This document shows positions 26,451 to 35,493 of a stretch of 64,000 bases of DNA, piece after piece (the first letter of the stretch is position 1; the number at the start of each line of letters is the position of its first letter). The position numbers and the translations under genes are program-made. The notes beneath the pieces were generated by a model. That model was not told the DNA's origin. It worked only from the letters and a program-made list of their open reading frames with translations, and searched no databases. Source of the stretch: Nocardioides sp. Root240 (GTDB lineage Bacteria; Actinomycetota; Actinomycetes; Propionibacteriales; Nocardioidaceae); NCBI RefSeq assembly GCF_001428825.1, contig NZ_LMIT01000002.1:255024-319023 (forward strand). Reading direction: 5' to 3'.

Positions 26451-26882
26451 GTGCCGAGCCCGACCGCGAACCGCCCCGCCGCCCCGTCCTTCGAGACCGC
26501 ATCGTGGGGTCGGCGGATCATCGCGCTGCTCATCGACTGGATGCTCTGCACGGTCGCCGTCATCGCGGTCTACGGCCTCGACGAGTACACCGCCACCGGG
26601 TCCGTCGCCTCGCTGATGGTGCTGCCGCTGTTCATCGTCGAGTCGACCCTGCTGACGTGGCTCGGTGGGGGATCGATCGGTCAGCTGCTGACCGGGTTGT
26701 GCGTCGTACCGGCGCACGGGCGGCTGCACCGGCTCAACCCGGTCAAGGTGTTCGGCCGCCAGCTCCTCATCGCCCTGGTCATCCCGCCGCTGGTGTTCCG
26801 TGCCGACGGCCGCGGCCTGCACGACCTCTTCGCCGGTACGTCGACCGTCACCTTCGCGACCCTGCGCTCGCTGACGAAGTGA
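26451..26882 (+). CDS. RDD family membrane protein
   Basis: A 143-residue protein from GTG 26451. It has the RDD fold: an Arg in [14 protein letters not shown] at the start of TM1, TM2 with [20 protein letters not shown], the typical [14 protein letters not shown] loop, and a C-terminal [14 protein letters not shown] after TM3. Members are small inner-membrane proteins, some implicated in Na+/H+ transport or metal tolerance, but the function is generally unknown. It is often found next to glutamine synthetase in actinobacteria, as here, and is divergent from the type III gene. Confidence 0.88.
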   Translation: MPSPTANRPAAPSFETASWGRRIIALLIDWMLCTVAVIAVYGLDEYTATGSVASLMVLPLFIVESTLLTWLGGGSIGQLLTGLCVVPAHGRLHRLNPVKVFGRQLLIALVIPPLVFRADGRGLHDLFAGTSTVTFATLRSLTK

Positions 26883-26888
26883 GTCGGC

Positions 26889-27611
26889 TCAGTAGCTGAC
26901 CAGCTTGGGCTGCGCCTCGATCGCCCGCAGCGGCTGCCCCGTGCCGTCGATCGTGACCGTGCCCGGGATCGTGCGCCACGGCCCGCCGCCGACCCGGTAG
27001 CGACCGGTGTAGGTCGTCGCGAGGGATGGTCGGTAGGTCCCCTTGCGCAGGTAGTTGTGGGTCACGGTGAGGTCCGGGTACGGCGCGCCCGGCTTGCTGG
27101 TGCTGAGCCGCTCGCCGTCGCCGAAGGTCCAGTGGAAGGTGCTGGGCGTCGCTTCGAGGGTGACCCGCTGGCCGAGGAGGGTCACCGTTCGCGAGATGGG
27201 ACGGGTGCTGGTCGTGTAGAAGTTCGTGTCGAAGTTGACCAGGGTGAGCCCGTCGGGTGGCTGGATGACCAGGGTGCTGGCGGGGAGCTGGAGCTCGGCG
27301 AAGGCTCGTCGGATGAGGCCGATCGTGACTACGGGCGTTTCTGGATCAGCCTCAGCACAGAAGTAGACAGACACGGGGTTGTCGCCTTCGATCATCTCCA
27401 CGTTGCCGTCGCAAGGATCTGCGTCAAGGTGGACCGCTGAGGTCGTGCCGCCCGGCTGGGTGTGAGCGCCGGGATTGACGTGGCCTTGAGTCTCGTTGAC
27501 GGCGTCGGCGATCAGCCCGCCTTCGGTTGTACCGCCGTTGACCGTGTCATCCGCGAAGGCGGTCCCGGAAACAAGGAGTGCCGCCGCGATTGCGGCGGCC
27601 ACGGACTTCAC
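26889..27611 (-). CDS. Secreted PKD-like domain protein
   Basis: A 240-residue protein. GTG at 27611 is chosen because it overlaps the upstream lipoprotein gene stop by 4 bp (GTGA) and gives a textbook signal peptide (VKSVAAAIAAALLVSGTAFA). The mature part ends in a PKD-like fold marked by HWTFGDGE (about residues 155-162) and VTHNYLRKGTYRPSL. A Gly/Thr-rich linker precedes it. It forms a pair with the DUF6318 lipoprotein, suggesting a shared cell-surface role, which is unknown. The 3' end is convergent with the RDD gene, 6 bp apart. Confidence 0.78.
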   Translation of the reverse strand: MKSVAAAIAAALLVSGTAFADDTVNGGTTEGGLIADAVNETQGHVNPGAHTQPGGTTSAVHLDADPCDGNVEMIEGDNPVSVYFCAEADPETPVVTIGLIRRAFAELQLPASTLVIQPPDGLTLVNFDTNFYTTSTRPISRTVTLLGQRVTLEATPSTFHWTFGDGERLSTSKPGAPYPDLTVTHNYLRKGTYRPSLATTYTGRYRVGGGPWRTIPGTVTIDGTGQPLRAIEAQPKLVSY

Positions 27612-28192
27612 CTCGGCTCCAAGATGTCTATCCGCCATACTCGGCCGGTCCAAGTGGCATAGATGTTAAAGCGGCTCGACTTCGGTGCAGACGTCTCGGT
27701 AGCGCCGTCCGGGCGAGTGATGAGCTGTTCGTCATTGCGAACCTCGATCTGGGCCTGCACTCCATAGAGCGAGTTGCTCGCTGTCTTGACCTCGCCTATC
27801 TGATCAATCTTGAGTTGATATTGGCCGCCCTCGGCGTGACCGCCGTCCCGGTAAAGAGTCTCGACGGCGCTTATAGCACGCTGGCAGCCGCCGCAGGTGG
27901 TGCTCGAGAGCCGCTTGAGCTCCTTCACGTCACCCGTCACCTGGACGTAGTTGATCAGCTCCCAGTAATAGCCGATGAACGCCCGCGCCCCGTCCTCCGT
28001 CGCCTTCGTCGCCGCCTGCGGCAGCTCCGGTTCCACGGGAGCCTGCGTGGCGGCCGAGGTGGGGGACTCCGGCGTACCAGTCGGCGTCCAGGTCGACGAC
28101 GGATCGCCGGGGTCCGGGTCGCCCCCGCAGCCGGCGAGCAACAGCAGGGCAGCGGCCGACGCACCGACGGCAGCGCGGAGCGAGCGCATCAA
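27608..28192 (-). CDS. DUF6318 family lipoprotein
   Basis: A 194-residue lipoprotein. The signal MMRSLRAAVGASAAALLLLAGC has lipobox LLAGC at Cys22, followed by a Pro/Thr/Ser-rich linker to about residue 60. The folded part reads GARAFIGYYWELINYVQVTGDVKELKRLS and then TTCGGCQ, a CxxC-containing stretch characteristic of DUF6318. The fold resembles NTF2-like domains. Its stop overlaps the PKD-like gene start. Function is unknown; an outer-leaflet location is implied. Nothing is recognisable in the gap 28193-28306. Confidence 0.82.
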   Translation of the reverse strand: MMRSLRAAVGASAAALLLLAGCGGDPDPGDPSSTWTPTGTPESPTSAATQAPVEPELPQAATKATEDGARAFIGYYWELINYVQVTGDVKELKRLSSTTCGGCQRAISAVETLYRDGGHAEGGQYQLKIDQIGEVKTASNSLYGVQAQIEVRNDEQLITRPDGATETSAPKSSRFNIYATWTGRVWRIDILEPR

Positions 28193-28306
28193 GGTCCTCC
28201 CGAGAAATGACTGCGCCCGGACCGGGGCGCGCGACGACGCTAACCCGATCCGGGCGCAGATGCCACCAACTGGTGGCCAGCTGTGGACAGCCGGGGGAGA
28301 GGAGGC

Positions 28307-29020
28307 TCAGCGACCGCGGAGGTTGCCGCGCATGCCCTTCATCGACGTCGGCACCGGGCCCCTCGGGATGGGAGCCTTCGGGCGCTGGGCGTCGAGCGCA
28401 CGCAGCCGCTGGCGCAGCTCGGTGATCTCGGCCGGCTTGACCTGGCGGCCGAGCTTCTGGATGTGCCGGGTCAGCTTCTTGAGCGGGACCTGGCCCTCCT
28501 CGTTGCCGACGATGACGTCGTGGACCGGGTAGTCACCGACGACCCGCTCGTGCTTCTTGTGCTCGCTGATGAGCACCGGCTTCACGCGGGCGATGTTGCC
28601 CTCGGCGACCAGGACGATCCCCGGGGGACCGACGACGCGGTGGACCATGTCCTGCTGCTTCGTGAAGCCGACGACCTCCTCGACGACCCAGCCGCGGCGC
28701 AGCATGGTCAGCGCGCGGGCGGCGGCGCCGAGCTGGCCCTCGAGGCGCGCGAAGGCGGCTTTCTGGGCGCGGCGGCCGAAGACGATCATCAGCGCGAGGA
28801 GGCCGATGAGGAGCGTGCCGATGACGGTCAGCACCATCTTGAAGGCGCCGCTGCCGGGGAGCACGAAGTGGAAGACGGCGAAGCCGAGGCCGCCGAAGAT
28901 CAGGAACGAACCGAGCATCCACCAGCGGATCGCGGGGTCGACCTCGCGAGCCATCTTGTAGGTCTCGAGGATCTGCCGGCGACGGCTCATCGTGGACGGG
29001 TCGAGGGGCGTGTTCGACAT
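28307..29020 (-). CDS. DUF4191 family membrane protein
   Basis: A 237-residue protein starting at ATG 29020. It has two transmembrane segments at about residues 33-52 and 58-80 (WWMLGSFLIFGGLGF and VLTVIGTLLIGLLALMIVFG), then a cytosolic domain with RALTMLRRGWVVEEVVGFTKQQDMVHRVVGPPGIVLVAEG. This is the DUF4191 pattern, and the position directly after lipA is its conserved place in actinobacteria. The biochemical role is unknown. The gene is in the lipoate block and is probably co-transcribed with lipA, 38 bp upstream. Confidence 0.88.
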   Translation of the reverse strand: MSNTPLDPSTMSRRRQILETYKMAREVDPAIRWWMLGSFLIFGGLGFAVFHFVLPGSGAFKMVLTVIGTLLIGLLALMIVFGRRAQKAAFARLEGQLGAAARALTMLRRGWVVEEVVGFTKQQDMVHRVVGPPGIVLVAEGNIARVKPVLISEHKKHERVVGDYPVHDVIVGNEEGQVPLKKLTRHIQKLGRQVKPAEITELRQRLRALDAQRPKAPIPRGPVPTSMKGMRGNLRGR

Positions 29021-29058
29021 GGGGTGCTGCGATCTCCTCGGACGAACTTGTAAGAACT

Positions 29059-30003
29059 TCAGGCAGTTGCTTCGGCACGCGCGTCGCGCGCGGCCATCGC
29101 CTGACGATACAGACGACCGGCCCGGTACGACGAACGGACCAGCGGCCCCGAGAGCACTCCCGCGAACCCGATCTCCTCCGCCTCGGCCGCCAGCTCCACG
29201 AACTCCTCCGGCTTGACCCACCGCTCGACGGGGTGGTGGCGCGGCGAGGGACGCAGGTACTGGGTGATCGTCACCAGCTCGCAACCCGCCTCGTGCAGGT
29301 CGCGCAGCGCCTGCGAGACCTCCTCACGCGTCTCGCCCATCCCGAGGATGAGGTTCGACTTGGTGACCAGCCCGAACGCCCGCGCCTGGGTCAGCACGTC
29401 GAGCGAGCGCTCGTAGCGGAACGCCGGGCGGATCCGCTTGAAGATGCGCGGCACGGTCTCGACGTTGTGGGCCAGCACCTCGGGCCGCGACTCGAACACC
29501 TCGGCCAGCAGCTCGGGGCGCCCGTTGAAGTCGGGGATCAGGTTCTCGACGCCGGTGTCGGGGTTGAGCTCGTGGATCGCGCGCACGGTCTCGGCGTAGA
29601 GCCATGCCCCGCCGTCGGCGAGGTCGTCGCGGGCGACGCCGGTGATGGTGGCGTACTTCAGCTCCATCTGCTGCACCGACTCCGCCACCCGCCGCGGCTC
29701 GTCGCGGTCCAGCGGCTGCGGCTTGCCGGTGTCGATCTGGCAGAAGTCGCAGCGCCGGGTGCACTGGTCACCGCCGATGAGGAAGGTCGCCTCGCGGTCC
29801 TCCCAGCACTCGAAGATGTTGGGACAGCCCGCTTCCTGGCACACCGTGTGCAGGCCCTCGGACTTCACCAGCTTCTGGAGAGCGGTGTACTCCGGGCCCA
29901 TCTTCGCGCGGGTCTTGATCCACGACGGCTTGCGCTCGATGGGGGTCTCGGCGTTGCGGACTTCGAGGCGGAGGAGCTTGCGTCCCTCGGGTGCTGCAGT
30001 CAC
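29059..30003 (-). CDS. lipA: Lipoyl synthase
   Basis: A 314-residue radical SAM enzyme that inserts two sulfurs into octanoyl groups on lipoyl domains. The auxiliary cluster cysteines are Cys55, Cys60 and Cys66 ([12 protein letters not shown]); the radical SAM cluster is CTRRCDFC (Cys81, Cys85, Cys88). The C-terminal RSSY motif that holds the sacrificial auxiliary cluster is present in [11 protein letters not shown]. Its target in this window is the E2 protein at 35494. An ABC transporter gene pair separates it from lipB, which is normally adjacent. Confidence 0.97.
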   Translation of the reverse strand: MTAAPEGRKLLRLEVRNAETPIERKPSWIKTRAKMGPEYTALQKLVKSEGLHTVCQEAGCPNIFECWEDREATFLIGGDQCTRRCDFCQIDTGKPQPLDRDEPRRVAESVQQMELKYATITGVARDDLADGGAWLYAETVRAIHELNPDTGVENLIPDFNGRPELLAEVFESRPEVLAHNVETVPRIFKRIRPAFRYERSLDVLTQARAFGLVTKSNLILGMGETREEVSQALRDLHEAGCELVTITQYLRPSPRHHPVERWVKPEEFVELAAEAEEIGFAGVLSGPLVRSSYRAGRLYRQAMAARDARAEATA

Positions 30004-30065
30004 CGGTCCAGCCTACTCCCGGGGCGATGGGCCCCCGGCATCGAGACCGGACCGGCCGGTAGCCG

Positions 30066-31076
30066 TCACGGCACGTCGCGTCGCCGGAAGGACACGAACG
30101 ATGCGACCCCGCCCACGAGCAGGAAGGAGCCGAGGTAGAGCGACGCGTCGCTGAAGGTGACCTCCAGTTCGCACGAGTCGTAGGAGTACGTCTCGTCGGG
30201 GTCGCCCTCGATCACTTCCGGCCCGGTCGGGCAGGCGTCCTCGGAGTAGTAGGTCGTCCCGTTGTCGATCAGCGCGAGCAGGTTCACGGCGGGGTTCCAG
30301 CGCTCGCTGACGCCGATGGCCGCCAGCAGCAGGCTCCCGGCGACGGAGGCGCCGAGGAGGACGCCGATGGTGGCAACGGTGCTGCGGAACAGCATGGTCA
30401 GCACGAACCCGAGGAGGGCCGCGGCCGCGGCGACGCCGGCGGAGCGCCAGCCCATCTGGAGGGCGTCGAGCAGGTCGCCGGTCGCGAGGGTGTCGCGGGA
30501 GTGTGCGACGAGCCCGAGCACGGCCCAGTACGCCGACATGATGACGGCGGCCGCCACCAGCGCGCCGCCGGTGACCACCAGTGCCTTCGCCGCCCATACG
30601 CGCGCCCGCCGTGGCTCGAACAGCAACTGGTTGCTGACCGAGCCGCTGTTCCAGTCGTGCCCGGTGAACGTGGTGCCCGCCAGGAGCAGCAGGATCGCCA
30701 GGAAGGAGGCGACCGCGACGCCGGAGTCGTTCTGCTGGTCGTCGAGCCGGAGTGTGTCGTAGTAGCCGTACTCCGTGTAGTCGTCGAAATTGTCGGAGAT
30801 CAGCCGCTCGCACGCGGCCGCGACGTCGTCCTCGGTCGAGCCGATGCCGTAGTCGGCGGGATTCTCGGTGCAGTAGTCGAGCTCGGCTTGACGGTTCGCC
30901 TTCGCCTCGTCCTCGATCAGCGCGATCTCGGTGTCGGACGGCGGCTCGGTGTCGAGGATCGTCACCACGCCGATGACGAGAGGTACGGCGACGCACGCGG
31001 CCATCAGCAGCTGGACGGCACGGCGGCGGAGGTAGCGTCGCAGCTCGACGCGGAGGAGCTGGAGGAACGCTTTCAC
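30066..31076 (-). CDS. ABC-2 type exporter permease
   Basis: A 336-residue membrane protein with about six hydrophobic segments. One large extracytoplasmic loop lies between TM1 and TM2 (about residues 43-120), rich in Asp and Glu and containing two cysteines (DYCTENPADYGIG, AAACERL). The segment FTGHDWNSGSVSNQLLFEPRR is typical of ABC-2 transporters of bacitracin or copper-processing type. The ATG overlaps the ATPase stop by 4 bp. With the ATPase it forms an exporter of unknown substrate. Its location between lipB and lipA is unusual. Confidence 0.87.
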   Translation of the reverse strand: MKAFLQLLRVELRRYLRRRAVQLLMAACVAVPLVIGVVTILDTEPPSDTEIALIEDEAKANRQAELDYCTENPADYGIGSTEDDVAAACERLISDNFDDYTEYGYYDTLRLDDQQNDSGVAVASFLAILLLLAGTTFTGHDWNSGSVSNQLLFEPRRARVWAAKALVVTGGALVAAAVIMSAYWAVLGLVAHSRDTLATGDLLDALQMGWRSAGVAAAAALLGFVLTMLFRSTVATIGVLLGASVAGSLLLAAIGVSERWNPAVNLLALIDNGTTYYSEDACPTGPEVIEGDPDETYSYDSCELEVTFSDASLYLGSFLLVGGVASFVSFRRRDVP

Positions 31077-31999
31077 TGGTGGTCTCCCAGCTGCTCGGAC
31101 CGGGTGAGGTCGAGGAACACCGTCTCCAGGTCGGGCCGTAGCGAGGTCAGCTCCCGCAGCCAGATGCCGGCCTCGCCGAGCACCTGGGTGATCCGTGCGG
31201 GGTCGTCGGTCTCCACTCGTACCGCGTCACCGTCGACAGTGGCTGGCAGGGCGGCCCGGCCGAGGGCCTCCGCGGCGCGAACAGGGTCGGGTACGACGGC
31301 GCGGTGCGCGGTGCTGGTGCCCAGCAAGTCCTCGACCCGCCCGGACGCGAGCAGCCGGCCGTTGCCGATGATCGTGGCCGAGGTGCACACGTGCTGGACC
31401 TCGGCGAGGATGTGCGAGCTGAGCAGCACGGTCACCCCTGCCTCGCCCAGTCCGCGGATGGTCTCGCGGATCTCGCGGATGCCGGCGGGGTCGAGTCCGT
31501 TGGTGGGCTCGTCGAGGATCAGGAGCGCGGGGTCCTTCAGCAGCGTGGCGGCGATGGCGACCCGCTGCTTCATGCCCAGCGAGTAGGACTTGTACTTGTC
31601 CTTGTCCCGGCCGTCCAGCTGGACGGTGGCGATCGCCTGGTCGACGCGCGACCTGGGTGCGCCGATCGAGGCGGCGAGCAGCTCGAGGTTCAGCCGGCCG
31701 GTGAAGTTGGGGGAGAACTTCGGTGACTCGACGACCGCCCCGACGCGACCGATGACCTGGGGCAGCCGTGCCGGGACCGGCTCGCCGAACAGGCGCATGG
31801 TGCCGCGGGTCGGGCGCGCGAGCCCGAGCAGCATCCGGATCGTCGTGGTCTTGCCGGACCCGTTGGGCCCGAGGAACCCGTGGACCCCACCACCTCCGGG
31901 TACCGCGAGGTCGAGGTTCTGCACGGCGACCCGCAGGCCGCCCCGCACGGAGCGGAACTCCTTGCGCAGCCCTCTGGTCTCGATCACGAGATCGCTCAT
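31073..31999 (-). CDS. ABC transporter ATPase
   Basis: A 308-residue ATPase with Walker A GPNGSGKTTT, Q-loop region VGAVVESPKF, signature SLGMKQRV (a normal C-loop variant of this family) and Walker B LLILDEPTNGLDPAG, then the H-loop in LLSSHIL. The ATG at 31999 has a good GGGAGG upstream; the frame is open further but the extension lacks features. The C-terminal 90 residues resemble the DUF4162-like tail of drug-export ATPases. It is coupled to the permease by a 4-bp overlap. Lantibiotic immunity or antibiotic export is possible. Confidence 0.92.
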   Translation of the reverse strand: MSDLVIETRGLRKEFRSVRGGLRVAVQNLDLAVPGGGGVHGFLGPNGSGKTTTIRMLLGLARPTRGTMRLFGEPVPARLPQVIGRVGAVVESPKFSPNFTGRLNLELLAASIGAPRSRVDQAIATVQLDGRDKDKYKSYSLGMKQRVAIAATLLKDPALLILDEPTNGLDPAGIREIRETIRGLGEAGVTVLLSSHILAEVQHVCTSATIIGNGRLLASGRVEDLLGTSTAHRAVVPDPVRAAEALGRAALPATVDGDAVRVETDDPARITQVLGEAGIWLRELTSLRPDLETVFLDLTRSEQLGDHQ

Positions 32000-32055
32000 C
32001 CTGCCCTCCCACTGGCACTCACCGGCCCCACAGCCGATGAATACCGAGTATGGGG

Positions 32056-32805
32056 TCAGCGAGCAGGGTAGGTGAGGACCGCCACGCCGCCGGGCGTGGC
32101 GGAACCGGCCGCCTTGGCCGGGTCGGGGCGCGGCTCGTAGTCGGGCGTCGCCTCGTACGAACCCCAGGCGAGGTAGTGGGCGAAGTGCCGGCGTACGGCG
32201 TCGAGCACGGCGGTCACCGGTACGTCGCGTCCGAGCTCGGCGCTGAGCGAGGTGACGCCGGCGTCGGAGATCCCGCAGGGCACGAAGCGGTCGTACCAGC
32301 CCATGTCGACGTCGCAGTTGAGCGAGAAGCCGTGCATGGTCACGCCCTTGCTGACCCGGATCCCGATCGCGGCGATCTTGCGCTCGGGTCCGCGCTCGTC
32401 GGCCTTCAGCCAGACGCCGCTGCGGCCGGGAACGCGCGCGGTCGCGATGCCGAACTCGGCGCAGACCGCGATCAGGGCCTCCTCGACGCGACGGACGTAG
32501 TCGACGACCTTGACGTGGTCGGGGAGCCGCACGATCGGGTAGCCGACGAGCTGGCCGGGACCGTGGAAGGTGATCTGGCCGCCGCGGTCGACGTCGATGA
32601 CTGGCGCGCCGCCGGGATCGGCCGGGCGGTCCTCGGGGCGGGTGCGCTTGCCGGCGGTGAACACGGGCGGGTGCTCGAGCAGCAGGACGGTGGGCGACAG
32701 CGTGCCGGCGACGACCTGCTCGTGCACCTCGCGCTGCAGCTCCCACGCGGCCATGTAGTCGATCGCCTGGTCGCCCAGGCCGGCCTCACGGAACTCCAGC
32801 GTCAC
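32056..32805 (-). CDS. lipB: Octanoyl-[acyl-carrier-protein]:protein octanoyltransferase
   Basis: A 249-residue enzyme that transfers octanoate from ACP to the lysine of lipoyl domains, the step before lipA. The catalytic pair is Cys177 (FVPCGISD) and Lys143 (RKIAAIGIR); substrate-binding segments are [18 protein letters not shown] and [10 protein letters not shown]. The last 35 residues are not conserved. It starts the minus-strand block lipB - ABC ATPase - ABC permease - lipA - DUF4191. The gene is divergent from the hypothetical membrane protein at 32877. Confidence 0.96.
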   Translation of the reverse strand: MTLEFREAGLGDQAIDYMAAWELQREVHEQVVAGTLSPTVLLLEHPPVFTAGKRTRPEDRPADPGGAPVIDVDRGGQITFHGPGQLVGYPIVRLPDHVKVVDYVRRVEEALIAVCAEFGIATARVPGRSGVWLKADERGPERKIAAIGIRVSKGVTMHGFSLNCDVDMGWYDRFVPCGISDAGVTSLSAELGRDVPVTAVLDAVRRHFAHYLAWGSYEATPDYEPRPDPAKAAGSATPGGVAVLTYPAR

Positions 32806-32876
32806 GGACGCGAGCCTACTCCGGTGCCTGTGGATGACCGGATGCGATCTGTCGGACCCTGGCGGAGGATCGGTCC

Positions 32877-33461
32877 ATGGCTGTCTCAGTGACTCCCGTG
32901 GGCTCGCTCCGCATCGTCGTCGCGACGACGGTCGTCGTGGTGCTCGCGTGCGTGCTGGTCACGTGGGCGGCGCTGCACGACCGCTCCGGCGCCGACGGGC
33001 GTACGCCGGCCACGGCTCCCGCCGCAGCGGTCGCACCGGGTGCAGGCGGCGCTGGCGCGCGTCCCGAGGTCGAGGTACTGGCCGTCCTGCGCGCGTGGGA
33101 CCGCGACCGGGCCTCGGCCTGGGCCGCGGGCGACGTGGAGGCGCTGCGGGGGCTCTACGCGGCGGGGGCGGAGGCTGGCCGCGAGGACGTCGCGATGCTC
33201 CGACGCTGGCGGGCGCGCGGGCTGCGGGTCGAGGGCATGGCCATGCAGGTCCTCGCGGTCGACGTGCGGGCACGCTCGTCCGGACACCTGGTGCTGGTGG
33301 TCCAGGACCGGCTGGTCGGTGCGACGGCCGTCGGGCGGGGGCGGCGGACCGCGCTGCCGCGTGACGAGCCGACGACGCGGCGCCTCGAGCTGCGTCGGGT
33401 GTCGGGGCGATGGGTGCTCGTCACCGCCCGTGAGGTCACGAGCGAGCGAGGCCCGCCGTGA
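32877..33461 (+). CDS. Hypothetical membrane-anchored protein, NTF2-like
   Basis: I do not recognise a named family. The 194 residues comprise one N-terminal membrane anchor (residues about 12-34, [20 protein letters not shown]), an Ala/Gly/Pro linker, and an extracytoplasmic domain with [27 protein letters not shown], like the start of NTF2-like folds. GGAGG at 32864-32868 supports the ATG at 32877. The 3' end overlaps the convergent SDR-like gene by 26 bp. Very arginine-rich codon use fits the rest of the window, so there is no sign of transfer. Confidence 0.7.
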   Translation: MAVSVTPVGSLRIVVATTVVVVLACVLVTWAALHDRSGADGRTPATAPAAAVAPGAGGAGARPEVEVLAVLRAWDRDRASAWAAGDVEALRGLYAAGAEAGREDVAMLRRWRARGLRVEGMAMQVLAVDVRARSSGHLVLVVQDRLVGATAVGRGRRTALPRDEPTTRRLELRRVSGRWVLVTAREVTSERGPP

Positions 33462-34335
33462 GCACGGCGTCGACGTCGGGGTCCGCGAAGGTGTGGCCGA
33501 GGTCGAGCAGTGCGCGCGGCTCGAGGTTGAGCGAGCCGAGCAGCTCGTCGGCCATCGGCCCGGCCGCGGCGCGGATCACCGGCGACGGCACCGGGAAGAG
33601 CGCCGGCCGGTGCACCTGGCCGGCGAGGGCGGCCGTGAACTCCGCGTTGGTGGGGGTCCGCGGTGCGCACAGGTTGAACGGACCCGACGCGGTCGGGTGC
33701 TCGACGAGGAAGGAGGCAGCGCCCACCCAGTCACGCAGGGAGATCAACGGGTAGTACTGCGTGCCCGGGCCGATCCGTCCGCCGGCGCCGGCGAGGAACT
33801 GCAGCCGCTGCATCTTGAGTGGGGCGTTGCGCCGGTCCTGCACCGGGGCGGTCCGGAGCAGGGCGACGCGGGCCCCGGCCTCGGACGCGGGGCGGGCCGC
33901 AGCCTCCCACTCCCGGCAGACCCGGGTGAGGAGGGCGTGGCCCCGGGTGTCGGAGGCCTCGGTGAGCGGGGCGGAGCCGTGGTCGCCGTACCAGCTGATG
34001 CCGGATGCGTTGACGAGTGACGGGGGACGAGGTGCAGCGGCGATGGTGGCCGCGAGCAGGCGGGTGGTGGCGACCCGGCTGCTCAGGACGTCGCGTGCCC
34101 ACTTCTTCGAGTGCGGGTTGCCGATGAGGGGAGCACCGGCGAGGTTGACCACCACGTCGGCGGCGCCGACCAGCGCGGCGTCGACCAGTCCCTCCTGCGG
34201 ATCCCACTGGGACTCGCCGCCGCGTGCTCCGCGCCTGACCAGGGCCGTGACGACGTGCCCTCGCTGACGGAGCTCGGTGACGAGGTGCTGCCCGAGAAAC
34301 CCGGACGAACCGGCGATGACGACGGAGAGGCCCAT
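33436..34335 (-). CDS. TIGR01777-type epimerase-like SDR protein
   Basis: A 299-residue extended SDR. The Rossmann motif GSSGFLGQHL is at residues 9-18; the characteristic VVNLAGAPLIG and SGISWYGDHG segments identify the TIGR01777/YfcH family. The C-terminal DUF1731-like tail is present (FPVPSPVIRAAAGPMADELL). Members are annotated as NAD-dependent epimerases without a defined substrate; in plants, a relative affects chloroplast division. It is commonly found near lipoate or 2-oxoacid dehydrogenase genes in actinobacteria, as here. It overlaps the convergent hypothetical gene by 26 bp. Confidence 0.88.
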   Translation of the reverse strand: MGLSVVIAGSSGFLGQHLVTELRQRGHVVTALVRRGARGGESQWDPQEGLVDAALVGAADVVVNLAGAPLIGNPHSKKWARDVLSSRVATTRLLAATIAAAPRPPSLVNASGISWYGDHGSAPLTEASDTRGHALLTRVCREWEAAARPASEAGARVALLRTAPVQDRRNAPLKMQRLQFLAGAGGRIGPGTQYYPLISLRDWVGAASFLVEHPTASGPFNLCAPRTPTNAEFTAALAGQVHRPALFPVPSPVIRAAAGPMADELLGSLNLEPRALLDLGHTFADPDVDAVLTAGLARS

Positions 34336-34439
34336 GGCCGAAAGCCTGCCACTGCCGTGGTCGGCGTGACACCCTGTGCCCGCGAGCTGGCGGCCGCAGA
34401 GGCAACGCCAGCATGAGGGCCAGGGAGCAGGGGAGCAGC

Positions 34440-35414
34440 ATGTCCAGGTCAGGTGTCGGTCCGCGTCGTACGACGGCGATGGCGCTCGGCGTCGTCGCCG
34501 TGCTCGCCCTCGCGGGCTGCGGCGACGACAAGGCCGAGCCCCGGCAGGGCTCGCGTCCGGTCGGCGGGAGCGCGTCGGCGAGCGCGAGCACCGGAGCCGA
34601 CGAGGGCGCGACGCCTGACGGGCAGACTCCCGAGATCGAGGTGCTCGGCACCGGGGCGCAGCCGCGTCGCGTGCTCGAGCTCGACCTCGTGGAGGGCCAC
34701 GTCGAGGACGGCACGATGCGGATGACGGTCACGACCTCGGCCGACGTCATGTCGACGCCGCCGGTCAAGGTACCGATGGTGATGCCGGTCCGGACGACCG
34801 TCACCGACGTGACAGGTGACCGGGCGACGGTCGAGTCGCAGTACGGCGAGGTGAGCGTGCCGCGGAGCAGCGGGCTCGACGAGGCCAGCCGCCAGCAGCT
34901 CCTGGAGTCGATGCAGCTCCTCGACGGCACGACGATCCGCGTGGTCTACGACCGGTCCGCGCGCACCCTGTCGAGCGAGGTGGAGTACGGCGACAAGGGT
35001 GGCTCGGAGGTGCTCGAGCGGATGCTCGACGACTTCGCGGCGCAGAGCAGCAACCTGAGTGTGTTGATGCCCGAGCAGGCCGTGGGGGTCGGCGCTCGTT
35101 GGCAGGCGACCTCCAGCATCACCGTCGGAGGCATCACCTCCGACGTGGTCGCCACCTACGAGCTGACCGGACTCGCGGACGACGGTTACACCGTCCGTCT
35201 CACGAGCCGCCAGACGCCGCGTCGGGGACCCGTCGCGACCGGCGGGGAGATCATCGGCGGCGGGACCGATGTCACCGGCACGACCGAGGTACGACACGGC
35301 ATGGTGGGTCCCTTCCACGCGATCGGCACCGGTCACGGCACGGTGACGATGGAGGTCGGGGGCCAGCGGGTGCGCACGACCTTCGACATGACGATGGACG
35401 TGTCCACCCGCTGA
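34440..35414 (+). CDS. Secreted lipoprotein of the DUF6263 type
   Basis: A 324-residue lipoprotein. ATG 34440 was chosen for its GGGGAG Shine-Dalgarno and because it gives a lipoprotein signal with lipobox LALAGC. A Ser/Ala/Gly-rich linker follows. The folded part has alternating beta patterns: VEDGTMRMTVTTSADVMST, VPMVMPVRTTVTDVTGDRATVE, and a C-terminal RTTFDMTMDVS. These fit the DUF6263 family, whose function is unknown. It stands alone, ending at a bidirectional terminator shared with the convergent sucB-like gene. Confidence 0.75.
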   Translation: MSRSGVGPRRTTAMALGVVAVLALAGCGDDKAEPRQGSRPVGGSASASASTGADEGATPDGQTPEIEVLGTGAQPRRVLELDLVEGHVEDGTMRMTVTTSADVMSTPPVKVPMVMPVRTTVTDVTGDRATVESQYGEVSVPRSSGLDEASRQQLLESMQLLDGTTIRVVYDRSARTLSSEVEYGDKGGSEVLERMLDDFAAQSSNLSVLMPEQAVGVGARWQATSSITVGGITSDVVATYELTGLADDGYTVRLTSRQTPRRGPVATGGEIIGGGTDVTGTTEVRHGMVGPFHAIGTGHGTVTMEVGGQRVRTTFDMTMDVSTR

Positions 35415-35435
35415 CGCCCGGCGGTGCGAGCAGCG

Positions 35436-35469
35436 CGAAGGCCCCCTGCCGATCGGCGGGGGGCCTTCG
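35436..35469. terminator. Bidirectional hairpin terminator
   Basis: Strong arms CGAAGGCCCCC and its complement around an inner TGCCGATCGGC loop, located between the convergent DUF6263-type gene (stop 35414) and the E2 gene (stop 35494). The stem begins 21 bp after one stop and 24 bp after the other. Confidence 0.85.
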
Positions 35470-35493
35470 TGTGTCGCTGGTGCGAGTTCTGGG

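Noticed and set aside
23694..26882. A very long open frame on the plus strand opposite both glutamine synthetase genes
   Set aside because: It is antisense to two well-recognised enzymes and rich in Val, Arg, Gly and Asp as expected from the high-GC opposite strand. Only its last 143 codons, the RDD protein from 26451, have family features.
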